Shown piece by piece: positions 48,813 to 60,640 of a stretch of 64,000 bases of DNA. The stretch is from Edolisoma coerulescens (taxonomy: Eukaryota > Chordata > Aves > Passeriformes > Campephagidae): NCBI GenBank assembly GCA_013397115.1, contig VWZW01002585.1:3347297-3411296 (forward strand). The letters run 5' to 3'. Within the stretch, counting starts at the first letter, position 1. Every line of letters starts with the position of its first letter. A model generated the notes under the pieces. It ran no database searches. It had not been told where the DNA came from and worked only from the letters and a program-made list of their open reading frames with translations. Position numbers and translations under genes: made by a program.

Positions 48813-51800
48813 AGGAGGTCTCAAGTGAGACAGTCAGTAGATTCAAGCATTACCTGTCAAAATGAAAAAGTTGTGAGCAATGGAGTTTCAGAGTGTGGTT
48901 TCCTACAAACACATCCTTAGTATTTCCATGGTCTCACTGAACTTACTGTTGTCTCCTTTTTCCTCTTGGTGGCTGTATTACTGTGCTTTCAGTTTATTAT
49001 GACATGCCCTGACCTTTTGTCCTAAATACACATTAGCATTGTTTTGCCTTCCCAGATGCTGTCATTACCTGTGCAAATGCCCAAGGTCTGCACTTGCCTT
49101 TTGGCCAGCCAGTGTGTGTGAGTTGGCTACCCAAGAGAACAACACTGCTGAGCTCATGGCACTGCCCTCCCTCCAGTGGAATCATTTGTTGGGGCATTTA
49201 TCTCGCAAAGCTTGTCAAGTATTAACATGTCTGATCACTTTACCACATTGATTTAATTTACTGAAATTACGTTCACAGAGACAAGAGATAAGGAGAACAA
49301 GAGACACAAATGCCTTTCTCCTGTAGGCTTCCTAAGCCTCAGGAAACCAAGTTAAAAAAACCTTAGTGGCTTTGGACCCTATTACAAGTCACAGAATGAA
49401 CTAGTCCTGTGCTTTCATCCAGGATCTCCCAAACATCTTTCCAGTGAGGCCAGTGGTTCTGATCTCAAGAACATGAAGCAAGCATCATTTGACATTATTT
49501 GTGAAGAAATTTTGTCCATCTCAGTTAAAATCAACAAAATACTATGAAAATATAAATTTGAATATTTTTTTTAATAAACTTCAAATTACCTCTAAAATCT
49601 CCGAGTCTTCAGTATCTTCCAACAGCATCACAACTAGGTACAGGAAAGGACCAGAATGGTGAATTACAAGGTCTGCTATGTGGACTGGGGTCTTCTCCTC
49701 AGAAGAGATCACTTTTAGCTCTACAAATTAGAGCCAAATTTTATGTGTTGTTTTCAAAAGCAAAATTTCCGACCCTGAGGGAGGTTCTGCACATACTTTC
49801 ATTGAATGGGGAGTATCCTTAACCCTCTTTCCTCAGTGCCGAGCTCTGAGCTTCCAGGCTTGGCACAGCTGGATTTTGCAATAGCTTCCTGAACAAAGGA
49901 TGCTCTGAGCTGCTCCTTGGATCCATTCCTGGATGGGTGTATGCTCAGGAGGCTGCAGGCAGATCATTGGGTTCAGAAGCATTGCAGTTTGCTCATTTTC
50001 CAGTTCAAACCTCTAAGTGACTGCAAACATTTCCAATTCTGAGAACAAGGAAATGCAGGTGTGGGTGAAGTGGAGTGTGGTACGTTTGTAATGGCAATCA
50101 TGGCAACTGTAACAATAACATCTGTAACAATACAGAGAGGCACAACCTATTTTTGCTTTTCAGTTACCTGAAAAGTCCCTAATTTATACTTTCCAAGGTA
50201 GAAAACTAGATCCTACACTTGGCTAAAATATGATTTCCAGATTCACCTGAAGAATGCCAAGATAAAATATTCATACCACATAAGAGAAGGACAAGAGGGA
50301 TCCTAAAATCAAAATGAAAAAGTTTCAACTTTTGTCCAGCAAATACAGCCTCCTGACAAGCAAATAACTATTTGGCACAATAATGATATGGAAACATTTA
50401 AGTACAGTTGAATCTATTTAGTGCAGTAGTTACTGGTGGTTAATACTACTCCACCTTTGAAAATTCTTCCTGCTTCTCCTATGTAGGGTGTTTTTGTCAC
50501 AGCTAGGAGTATATTCTTCTTCTCTTAGACATAAAACATCATGTCATTCACTGTTTTCAGTCTTCACCTCTCAAAGTACAGAATATGATGCCAAAGGAGT
50601 GGGAGCCAGTGAAGAATATAAGCTTCTGGACCAGTAGACCTATAATAGCTTACAGCATTATTATTGGGGCTACAATTCATCCAATTTGTTGACAAGTTAA
50701 GGACTCAGCTTTCACAAGCTAGTGGAAATTATACTCACCTGTGCCAGTGCACCTATCTTTTTATCTCTTCTTCAGCATCTCTCTCTATTTTTTAAAATAA
50801 ATGATTCCTTCCTTTTAAAATATGCATGTATATAGATTATTGTTTCTCACTGGCCTACACTGTCCATGGAGCTTCCTTCTGCTAGAATGAGATCAGTAGC
50901 AGCAGCCTGGTCTGATGTGGGGCTCTGGCTCCTTTCCTGGGCTGTAAGGCTTTGTGCAAGTGTCAAATAAGGGAGGAACCAGCACCAAAACCATCCCTGC
51001 TAGTCCTGGCATTTGCATACGAACTGGTTCTATGGTGACCACTTAAATCCGATATACTGAATGCTGAGGGGAAGAAAGAATCACAAGATAACAGACCAGA
51101 ACACCATCCCTAAACAGCCCAATAACACATTTTTCATGCTTTACAGTGTTTTACATGGGAGCTTTTTCTCTGGGACCATGCACATGCTCTGATTTTGATC
51201 TTTTGAAACTTCTGCATCCCTTAGGTCGTATCCTTTCACTCCAGAATAACTCTTGTTGTGATAGATGAACTGGAACAAGTGTGGGCTTCCTCACAGCCAC
51301 TTCCTGTCAAAGTGCCCTGTGCTAAGCAGCAAGCTGTGCAGTCAAATGGAAGGAAGCACAAAAGTCCACTTTTCCCTTATTCCTTCCCCATGGCAACCTG
51401 ACCAAGAACAGTGACCCCCAGCAGCACAGCTGAGGTCTGAAACTGTGCTGAATTACTCAGAAAGAGAATCTCCTGACCCCAGCTAGCAGAACCCAATGAA
51501 AATATGTGAACTCTAACTGCAGAACCCCTTGTCTGGCACTGCGTTTGTACTGTACACAGCCAACACAGGTCAGACCCTTTCAGGAAGCTGACTTAATGAT
51601 TCTCAAATCTAATTTAAAATGAACCAGTGAACCTAGAACTCTTCAGGTTCTGCAATTAGAGGGTTTTACATTAAGCAGCCAAAAACCCCATAGAAATATC
51701 ACACCTCCTTGAATTAGGTATTGAAATCAAACATTTTTTTCTCAGGGCTGACCTTTGTTAGCTACATGTAAACTGAACTGATGATGAGTCATTGAGCTAG

Positions 51801-54800
51801 CAAATTAGTACTCATAGTTGTTGACAGGGTCAGCAAGAAATCTACCACATTTTTAAGCAAAAATAAAATCATCATGTAGGTATTGTCATATGTACTTCTT
51901 GTCCTTAATGACATTCAGAAACCATTGGCAACAAGAAGAGGAAAAACAGGACATTTTGGGGTTTTCACACTCTCTACCAAGTGTAATCAGAAATTTAACA
52001 CCACAAGCTTTGGTTAAAGAACTATAACAGTATCTATTTGTTGTGCTTTCAACCACATAAATAATAGAATTGACCTCAACAGTGGGTACAAAAGGGACCA
52101 AACTCTCCAGCTCTCTACCTTGGTTAATATTGTTTCAATAGCACTACAGCCTATTTTGTAACGCTTCTGCACAAACAACTGTTTGGCTTGTGACTTCAAG
52201 GTACACCAATAACTCATTACAAGAACATTTGTTCTGTGATTAACCCTTAGAACTGTATGAGTAATTTGGAGCACAGCTAAACAGGGTCCTGAACATTTTT
52301 TGAGTGAGAGCACCTCACAATTAACAACTTTTACAAATTCACATGAACAGCATTTTAATGACAGAATGAATCTCAAAGGCAGTTGTTTAGCAGACTTGAC
52401 TTAACATGTGTCCATTCAGTCTGTGGGCTGCTCCTGGGGTAACACCCTTTGGATCACAGCTGGTCTACACAATGAGCACATTGCTGTGGCCACCGTGGGA
52501 ATTCAGAAGAGCTACGTGATTGAAATTGGGTAGGGCCATCCCAATTTCATACTTTATTGTCAGCAGGTCCACATACAGCTCCAGCATGCAGAGCACAGTG
52601 CCCTGAACCAGTAGAAAACACAGTGCTACGGAAATATTTAAGATGAGACACCAAGAGCCTAACAGATAGAAATATTTTTTTGCTACAAATACTCTGAATT
52701 TTTAAAGCAGCTTCTCTTTTGCCTGTCTAGTTTCACCTTCTCTCTTCTGTTAAAGGCCTTTTGGCATTTGTGCTGGTCCTCTGAATCCATCTATTTTGCC
52801 TCTCTTCCAGTATGTTACCCAACTCTGTTGTTCCTTCCAGTATTTGGCATTTGCTTTGGAATTATGTTTGTCCATCTGTTATTTGTCCTTTTGGTGATGC
52901 GTTCTGCTGATTCCCATTTGTTCCTCTCAGCTTTCTCAACAATTTGGGCTTCTGAAGTGTTGTGGCATCAGTCAGCTCTATCTTGGCCCAGGACAGCGCT
53001 TGTACAGAACAAGAGAAAGAGCAAAAACTGGCCTAGACTGATATTTCTGTTTCTTTAGGAATTCACAGGCACAACTTTTTGCGGTGGTCATTCCCACTAG
53101 ATGATTTCACGATTTCAAGGAACACGTAATGAAAGGCACTTTCTTCTCTTTTGGTTTCTGTTTTACTCCTTCTGTCTTTCTGGATGTTTGTAACCAGTGT
53201 GAAACCATGAAAAAGGCTAAAATATCAGCAGATACTCTTCCAGTCCTGACTGAGCTGGCACTTTTGTGTTATATATTCCTTTCCCTTTTGGGAACACATC
53301 CACCTCCTTTATTAACTCTCCACAAAACTTACTGGCCTAGTATGGTCTAAGGAGAACCAAAACTGCACCTATTCATACTTTTTTTTTCCCCAGTTATATC
53401 TTTTTTATCCCTTAAAATAAACCACAATGGCGCTACCCTCTGCATGCAGTTTCTGGATATGACCTTTATTTGTCATAGCTTCATTTTTCAGGCTTAGAAC
53501 ATTTTGTCGACAGAATTCCAAATTTGTCAGCTCACAAGCTGCCTGTGCACAACAGTGTGGAACGACTAAAGGGATGCTCAGCTATTGATCAGTTACATGG
53601 ATATTGTTTTCTCCCCCACCACAGCTCTTTAAGCCCATTTCAAGGTCACACCATGATCAGACTTATGCATTAAACTGGGCTTGCAGAGTTTTGTTTGGCA
53701 GTCAGGCACTAGGTAGGACCATGTCTCTTTTCATACATTTGTTTTGGATTTAGACTCATCCAGTAAAGTAGTCTCACTAGAAAACCAGGTTTCTTACAAA
53801 AATAGAGCATCCTCCTGGAAAACATAACTTTTTATAAGTGAGGATTTAGTTTGTATTAGTGACCCTTGGAGATATCTGAGTGGTGTAGATGAATGAAGGA
53901 TGCTTACACCACTTTATTTTCAGCTTTTAAAGGAGGCATTAGTTAACCTGTTTTCTTAGGTGCACTGAATTAATGTAATTTCTGGCCTCAACCCTCTGAA
54001 AGCCATGTGAATTTCGCCAAAAACAGTAAGACACAGGTATTCAACAGCACTTGTCAGAGTAAGCCTGTCTTTGAAAGGAAGGAACTTCCTTTTCTTCCTT
54101 CTCCTTTCCTTCCCACCCCCAACCAAAACGTTCCCAAACCCACAGGTTTCATTACATAAATATTGGGTATTAAGAATAATTTATGAAATGTTTATGATGT
54201 GGGTAGGATGCTGGTTTTGATCAAATCAAAAAATCAGGAAGTCCCAGTTAGTAAAGAAACCCTGAACAAAGCACCCATGGTAGGTATGAGCTCACTGGGG
54301 TTTGTAGATAAGAGCTTTGTATGTGCAGACTGGAGTATGGGAGCCCCTCCTGCTCCTGAACATCCAAACCAACCCTGGGTCATACAGAACAAACAAGCCA
54401 TGGTGGCTACAGAGAAACTATCCAAGCATCTTTGGACTCCTCTGGAAAAATTGTCACAATCAGCTAGATCTCATCCAAGTGAGCCAGTCTGTGCTTGGGC
54501 TCTAGCAAAGACAGGTGGAGAATGCACAGAGTGCTTTGGGACCATCTCTCTGGCCAAGTGTGCTGGAAAAGGGAGCAGTATCACACTAACATCAGCATTA
54601 TTATATAACAGGCATGAACATGACAGAAGTGAAGAAAAGGAGTCAAAAAATACTACCAGCACTGCAGATCATCACCTTCTGATTGAAATCACTAATTAAT
54701 TGTTGACATTTAATATTTTGATTCTAGTCTAAAACCAAAAAGTGTGTGCCCACAAAACACCCTTGGATACTCAAGACATGGACAAACATACATGATAGGT

Positions 54801-56149
54801 AACACATTTACAATAGCAAGAAAAAAGGTGTGAATAGTGTAATAATGACAAATGCAAGCAGTTAATTACAGTTTCAGTGTTGATCATAGAAGGTCCTTTG
54901 GAAACAAAATTAACGTAGCAACTTTTAAAGGAAAGGCCACGTATAACTGAACAAGGAGTGACCATTCAGTCTAACATGGTCAACAGTCATCAAATTGCAT
55001 CTCATTCTTTTTCTTGTACTACATCAGTCCAGAAGTTACCATCACAGTGAGAGATGTCAGCTTATAAAAGTACTAAGCAGCTGATACATGCAAATATCCT
55101 TATTACACACACTGCAACGTACAAGGAGAGCCACATTCTCTTTAGATGCTACTCCCGTGAGATGTACAAATGCAATAATTTTTTCTCTGCACGAGGCTGC
55201 TTACCTTATATCATCATGTTACAAGATTTTACACTTTTAAAATAATTAAAACATTCCAGTTGCAGCCACGTCACATTTAAACAGCAGCAGCTATGGGAGG
55301 ATTAAAGTCACAGCCTCCCATACTGCATGCAGGCTAAATTCAAAGACTTGCTGCCTGTAAGCTAGTTAGAAGCATCGAAAAAGTGGGATTTAACTTTGCT
55401 GTTTGGTAAAAGAGAAAATAGAGGAATCTCCACAGACTACTAGCCCTGTACAGTACACATTGTTAGTCAAAAGAGAGAATGGAAATTCTGCATTTTAAAC
55501 AACAGCACATTCTTCTCTTTTTATTCCTGAGAGCTACAATTAAAGGATGCAAGTCATAAAACAGTGTATTATATGATGCATTGTTTTTAATCTTGCTGCC
55601 TTGTTTTATATAACAGGTTCATATAATTCTTCAGACAGCAAAAGGCTTATTCTATAAAAATACAGAGCACTGCATCTGAAATATAAGTTCACACACAAGC
55701 AATGTATATATCGCCAAACCAGCAAACTCACTTACTTAATACACTAAACTTCAGGTTCTTTCTATATTATGTGAAATGGCTTGAAACAGGAGGCAGCTGC
55801 CAGGAAACATCACTGCTTCTTTGCTCAAGAGAGACAAGGGAAGGAAGAATGAAGAAAAAAATTCCCTCGATGGATGCCACAATAGCATGTCTTTCATTAT
55901 CGCCCTGTGTCAAGGCACTGTGTAATGTTCATTGTGCATGCATAGTAAATTACTATTTACCTGCCAGTGCCTTTGATAAGTCAGTCTTTTCTCCCTCTTT
56001 TCGTCCACACAGCATGGAACAGTGAAACCTCTTTGCCTATAATTCTTATTAAGGTGATACCTTTTCTGAATAAGAAAGTACACACTTCCAAAGGAGGCAT
56101 TCTCTTGGGTTTTTAAGGGCCATTGTTTTTATTGTTTTCCTTTTATTTC

Positions 56150-57000
56150 TCCCACCCTGCTGTGTTTTAATGCTATAGTGGCTTCTGTGTATACAACTCT
56201 CATATTGAAATGTCTGCCGCAGATATATGCAATATTAAAGAGTGCTTATGAATTTTTGACATCTAATTAGTCGCTACCCAGTTAACATGTCAAGACTCAG
56301 AGGGATTAGGGAGTCAGCCCTTTCTGAATAAGTTAAAGCTATGCCCTGTCCTTTTCATGTATTATTCTTTAATGTAGGTGGTGATTATTTTGCTGTGATT
56401 AATTGATGAAGCTCATTGGTCTGGCAAGTGTTACAGAATTCACCATTCCTCACTTTTATTTCTCTCTGTAGGGCTTTCCCACTTATTTGAAAGGAATTGG
56501 TTCTATTCGGTCTGTGAAGCTTCATTGTCTTTCCTCAATACATGCACATTGGTTTCTCTTAAGATTTTATCTATTTAATTTTATATCTTTTCTACTATAA
56601 AGGAAGCAGATAATTAATAATGCTTGTTTTATTTTAAATCGCATGTTTCAAAAAGGGTTTCTCTAATGTGTTGTTTATTTTTATTTTTGATGTATACTTT
56701 TAGACAAAATTACTGACACGTATTTTGAAGTATAAAAATAGATTTTTTTTTTCTTAATGCTTTACAAAGTCCCCCACATTCAACAAGACTTGGTGAATTT
56801 CGAGGTTTTCTGGTCCCTGATTAGAAGCAATATTTCACTCTGGCAAATTTTAATTTTTTTTAGCATTTTGAGTGGGATTTTTCTTAGAGATGATATAATA
56901 TTCTCTGTTGTCAGTTATGGTGAATTATATCAATTTTAGCATCCAAATAGAAGCCTTAATTATACAATCTCTGTTTTCCATGTGCATGCCTTTCACAAAA
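56150..57000. promoter_or_regulatory. Candidate enhancer-like element rich in homeodomain words
   Basis: This AT-rich segment is dense in TAAT-type homeodomain core words: CTAATTAG at 56263-56270, GATTAATTGAT at 56397-56407 and ATAATTAATAA at 56610-56620. It lacks transposon signatures and has the texture of vertebrate conserved non-coding elements. Conservation is not observable here, so the call is inference. Random AT-rich DNA also produces TAAT words, which keeps confidence low. Confidence 0.3.
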
Positions 57001-57079
57001 GGAACAAAAAAAAGAAAAAAAAAGGAATATTGAGGCAAATCTTTAAACACCTGTAGAAATCTAAGTGATGCATATTTAA

Positions 57080-57320
57080 AACAATGTGATCACTCATAAA
57101 TTCAGCTGTGTGTCAAGGTTCCTGCTGACCTGTGGTGCACTCCAAAGGAATGTTCCATTGATTATATACAGCTGCGGATGCTCAGAAAGAAACAGCACAT
57201 ATGTGTGCTTCATGGTCTGATATATTTGTTGTATCCCCCTCTGTGTAAGTGATATTGGGTTCTATATAAAGAAACAATAAAAACGTATGCTGAGCACATA
57301 ATGGCTGTGCAGTTTGCCTA
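57080..57320. promoter_or_regulatory. Candidate conserved element with RUNX- and TEAD-like words
   Basis: TGTGGT (57131-57136, RUNX-type) lies next to GGAATGTTCC (57147-57156, containing the TEAD word GGAATG), with an E-box-like CAGCTG about 20 bases further on (57170-57175). The arrangement is compact. These are short words, so the case is suggestive only. Confidence 0.3.
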
Positions 57321-58399
57321 CACAGGCACCACGCCACCAGTATTTAACTCACTGCTTTGTAAAGCACTGGAAGATCTACTGTAGCTATAAAAGGCAAAGC
57401 AAAAACATACCCATACACATGCACAAAGTTTTTTGCCTTTTTTTTTTTTTTCTTCTTTTTGTAAAATACTGTGAAGGAACATCCTGCTGTATTACATTGT
57501 TTTTTGTTCACCATTTCACTGTAGTCAGCTCAAGAGTTTTGGGCCTTGTAAAAGTGCAACACAATCAGGCAGTTTCCCTGAAAGGATAAAATCAGACAAG
57601 GAATTTTCTGAACACAGTGCAAGAGGCAAACATATAAACATGATTATGGAAATGTTTAATCATGCACTATGGCTACTGAGAACTTTCTTCCATTCCCTAC
57701 CTCTTCACTGCAAAGGAGCTGAACAAAAGGCTCTTGCCATCCGAGTTCATTTCTGCAGCCTTGTGGTTTTATGGACAAATAATTACTTTTCGCAGAGCAG
57801 AATCAATCCCATTATGAGCCTCCAGTATTCAAATCTGCAATTGGGACAATAGTGGAGCTCCAGCCAGTTTATCTTCTTTTGAAATGAACAAACTCTTGCA
57901 CACACTCCTAAAAATTTGATCATTATAAATAATTACAATCCTATTTGCCAGTAAGGATTTGTGCTTTTTAATTTACATTGGGGGGACTCTTTCTAAGGTA
58001 TTTTGTTGGTGAAAATATGTAAACAATTCTCTCTTATTAGGCTTTAAAGAAAATTGCAGTGTGTGAGGAGAAGAGGAAAGCAAAGGGGGCCAGGAGGTTT
58101 TAGCAAAGTGCCCCTCCTAACCCCTCACCTGGGTTTTGAGGTTGTTGTGAAGAAGCTGAAAAGAGGAGTCACAGCAGCCTCACACACCCCCAAACCACAA
58201 ACGCCTTAGGAACAAAAACTGACATCGACCCTGCCACGGAAAGGAGAGCCACGAGGCAGCAAGGAAGGGAAATAAAACTGAGCGGGGTGGGTGGGTCGGC
58301 TGAAGGGGATGTGAGTACGAAGAAGGAAGAGGGGGCAGCATTAAAAGAAATATCAGTCAATTGGAGCATATTCACTTTCTCCTGCACAGTAGATTCTAT

Positions 58400-58800
58400 C
58401 AGAAGAAAACACTGAACTTTGTAGTGTTAGCAGCAGCTGAAATTTAGAATTATTGTTTCCTCCTAACAGAAGACTCATTTTCCACGGCCGCATTTGCAGC
58501 ATAATAAGCTTTTTGTTATTTTTTCAATTAGAGTCAATTGACCTAACAAAATGGTTGGCAATTAAGTGATTTTTGTAATGGTCCGGGGGTAATTTAGTCG
58601 AGCTTGTCAGCTGTGTTTCATGAAGCCGAGATGTCTCTTTTTCCCACTGCCTGTCTCTCTCCCTCTCCCTCTCTCACTTACTCCCTCTCTCTCTCAAGCA
58701 TAATGGCTCATAATTTCAAAATCTTTTCCTTCTGTTTCCCTCACAATAATTCGCAATTACAGGAAGTTGTTGGAGGTGAATTTTTCCTACCTTGCTTTTT
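58400..58800. promoter_or_regulatory. Candidate conserved element with homeodomain and E-box words
   Basis: The stretch contains CAATTAG (58525-58531), CAATTGAC (58535-58542) and the E-box CAGCTG (58608-58613), together with CpG-containing sequence (CACGGCCGCATTTGCAGC, and CCGGGGGTAATTTAGTCG) that is unusual for this AT-rich background. A pyrimidine-rich CT tract follows at 58651-58696. CpG retention in single-copy AT-rich DNA is compatible with selection, but no alignment is available to confirm it. Confidence 0.35.
58651..58696. repeat. CT-rich polypyrimidine tract
   Basis: CTGTCTCTCTCCCTCTCCCT followed by CTCTCACTTACTCCCTCTCT, with the complementary strand almost all purine. Such tracts can form triplex DNA. 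Confidence 0.85.
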
Positions 58801-59527
58801 GAGTCAGTAATTTTAAATAAAATGTACATACTTGTAAAAAGGGGGCTATTACAGAAATCACTTTTTGTGTAAACTCAATTATTTTATGAATAGTGACACC
58901 AGTTTCTGCTGGGTTCAACTCCTAAAGGCTGATGTATTATTATTTTCAGGGTAAAAGGTGTTGAACATTTAGAACACTTTTTCAAATCAAACCAGTATTC
59001 AGGAAGGTAAACAACAACTTAAACGATGAGGAGCCTTGTAGTAAAGCTGACAGGTATATGAGAAGAATGAAAGCCATTAGTACATTTACACAATAGTCTG
59101 CAGATACTGGACTTTATTTTTTCCTGTTATGATTTAGGAAGAGATTCCTCATTTGTCTAATTGATTCATTTTCTTAAGACAACATCTGGAGTTGCAATTC
59201 ATATTAAAGTGCTGTAGTTAGATCTGATGACTACATCAGATGTTCTTTCATTTGTATTCTTTTTATTATCTGTTTTTGTAGCACACACACATTCACACAC
59301 AGGCTGGAAACTGAAGCCACGCACCCATCCACCAGTGAATCCGGAGACTTCCCAGCATCTGCCTGCAAACGACTGTCTTCTAGGTTTTTTGATTTTAAAA
59401 TCCTTTTTTCTAATCCCCAACCATGCTCTACATTTCCCCTGTGTCTCGAGCCTCCCTCCCAGCCGGCGGGATGCGAGGGATGCGCAGCTGCCCGCAGCGC
59501 CGAGCGCGGCTGCGGCCTCGGCAGCCG

Positions 59528-59542
59528 GCAGAAGGGGGCGCT
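59528..59542 (+). promoter_or_regulatory. CTCF-like motif
   Basis: GCAGAAGGGGGCGCT matches the CTCF core consensus (CCASYAGRKGGCRSY) at all ten positions of its AGRKGGCRSY half and three of five upstream positions. It sits inside the CpG-rich segment, where such sites often act as boundary or loop anchors. In-vivo occupancy cannot be read from sequence. Confidence 0.55.
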
Positions 59543-59565
59543 GCTGCAGCGGAGCAGGCGGCACC

Positions 59566-59700
59566 TCGGCCCCTGCCCCTGCCCCTGCCNNNNNNNNCGT
59601 CCTCTCACTCTGCCCCCTGCCCCTGTCTTCTGCCCCGTCCTCTGCCCCTGCCAGCCCCCCTGCCTGCTCACCTGCCCCTGCCCGCGTCCCCTCACCACTC
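59566..59700. repeat. CCCCTG minisatellite, G-quadruplex-prone on the minus strand
   Basis: Repeated CCCCTG units (three consecutive copies at 59570-59587 running into the gap, then scattered copies as far as about 59680). On the minus strand this is (CAGGGG)n, giving repeated G4 runs that can fold as a G-quadruplex. The gap at 59590-59597 falls within the array, so the array length in the assembly may be wrong. Confidence 0.8.
59590..59597. other. Assembly gap (8 N) inside the minisatellite
   Basis: Eight undetermined bases interrupt the CCCCTG array. The likely cause is collapse or failed reading through GC-rich repetitive DNA. Confidence 0.98.
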
Positions 59701-59955
59701 CTGGCTCCCTGATTCCTCCTGACCCACACCTGCCTGGCCATGACCCTCTGTCCAGGTGACCTTTCCCAGCACAAGCTTCCATCGCAAAAACCTATCGGGC
59801 AGGGCTCAGAGGGCCCCGCTGCAGCTGTTTTAGCCCCATGCTGGTTTCCAAGGTAGGAAACCGGGCTGGGGGCTGTGTCACCTACTGTGGAAAAGCCTCT
59901 GCACTGAATGCTACCAGCACTGGTTTGCAAATGAGAAGCGATGGGTGCTGGGTTA

Positions 59956-60017
59956 TTTTTTTTTTTTTTTTTTGGGGGGGGGGGGGGTTGGTGTGTTTTG
60001 TTTTGTTTTGTTTTTTC
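59956..60017. repeat. T18-G14 homopolymer junction and T/G-rich tail
   Basis: Eighteen T followed directly by fourteen G (59974-59987), then GTTGGTGTGTTTTGTTTTGT-type sequence to about 60017. The G-run can form G-quadruplex structure. On the minus strand it reads as an A/C-rich tract like the others in the window. Confidence 0.92.
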
Positions 60018-60339
60018 CAGAGTCACAATTATTTTTTGGTGGCTGAATTTTATTCATTTATTATCTTAATTTTTCTTGTCTCGCATTCCTGGAGTTTTGA
60101 ATCACATTTTAAGCCAAAATCTGTGGGCCAAATTCTGAGAGGCATTTTTACCTTTTTCTTTTTCCTCTCCTGCATCCAGCATCACTTGGAACCGGGTTGT
60201 GAAAGACCAGCCTTCCATCTTGCCTACTGGGACAGTAAGATCTGTGTGCATTATCCTCAGTAAATATTACTTTTGCATTTGGATCTCCACTCATTTCCCT
60301 TATGACCCCTGACAGTCTTCTCCTAGGGTTTGATTATAA

Positions 60340-60640
60340 GTCACTATAGTCTGGACTGTACTGGAGTCTCGTAAGTCTTCGATTAATCCACCGCGCCTAA
60401 GCATTGCTGTGCCTATAAAAGGAAAAGTTATGATTCTGAATAAGCATCGTGCAGAAGAAAGAAGCAAAAGCATAAAGTATTAAACTTTCATCCAGCACCA
60501 TAGGAGAGATGTAGTTATTAAATTTCAGCTGCTTATCAAACTGATATGAAAGTCATTTTGCATGATTGCTTTGCATCCTCGAATCTTCTGCTTTTATTTG
60601 CAGTGCATCTCTGCGCTTTCTTATTAGAAAAATACTCAAA
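60340..60640. promoter_or_regulatory. Candidate conserved element with OTX-like and POU-like words
   Basis: GATTAATCCA (60381-60390) is a K50/OTX-type homeodomain word, and two TTTGCAT octamer halves occur at 60557-60563 and 60570-60576, 13 bases apart on the same strand. CpGs persist nearby (CCACCGCGCC). It lies about 0.7 kb to the right of the CpG-rich core. No alignment is available, so regulatory function is inference. Confidence 0.3.

Larger units (their letters stand above)
42323..55000. other. Unique AT-rich non-coding stretch
   Basis: Over 12 kb with no recognised gene. It holds a T/G-rich tract at 43130-43180, a 25-base A-run with GA repeats at 44004-44035, an A/C tract at 48688-48812 with an internal near-duplication, and T-runs near 45243-45255 and 47100-47109. 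An open stretch of 166 codons at 54199-54699 on the plus strand has no recognisable domain. Confidence 0.55.
55001..59226. other. AT-rich stretch with candidate conserved non-coding elements
   Basis: No coding gene is recognised. Three parts (56150-57000, 57080-57320, 58400-58800) are described separately as candidate regulatory elements. The remainder includes a T-run at 57438-57452 and ordinary AT-rich DNA. Confidence 0.45.
59440..59725. promoter_or_regulatory. Small CpG island
   Basis: The window is AT-rich everywhere else, but this segment is strongly GC-rich. Its first 140 bases hold about 17 CpG dinucleotides (for example GCAGCGCCGAGCGCGGCTGC at 59494). The right half is a CCCCTG-type minisatellite. 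CpG islands of this kind mark promoters, first exons or enhancers of developmental genes. No TATA box, open frame or gene that would use it is visible. A strong splice-donor-like word exists on the minus strand (CAG/GTGAGC, plus-strand 59667-59675), but it lies in repetitive sequence and may be chance. Open frames across the island contain undetermined residues and are not credible proteins. Confidence 0.65.

Noticed and set aside
48600..48920. 106-codon frame rich in Lys, Asn, Gln and Pro
   Set aside because: It is produced by the A/C-rich low-complexity tract.
58330..58339. Second CTCF-like word AGGGGGCAGC
   Set aside because: Only the core half matches. The upstream half does not resemble CCASY, so it is too weak to call.
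59199..60026. 275-codon minus-strand open frame and overlapping plus-strand frames
   Set aside because: They cross undetermined bases, are dominated by Gly/Ala/Arg or Pro/Lys low complexity from the CpG island and the T/G homopolymer, and have overlapping rivals in other frames.
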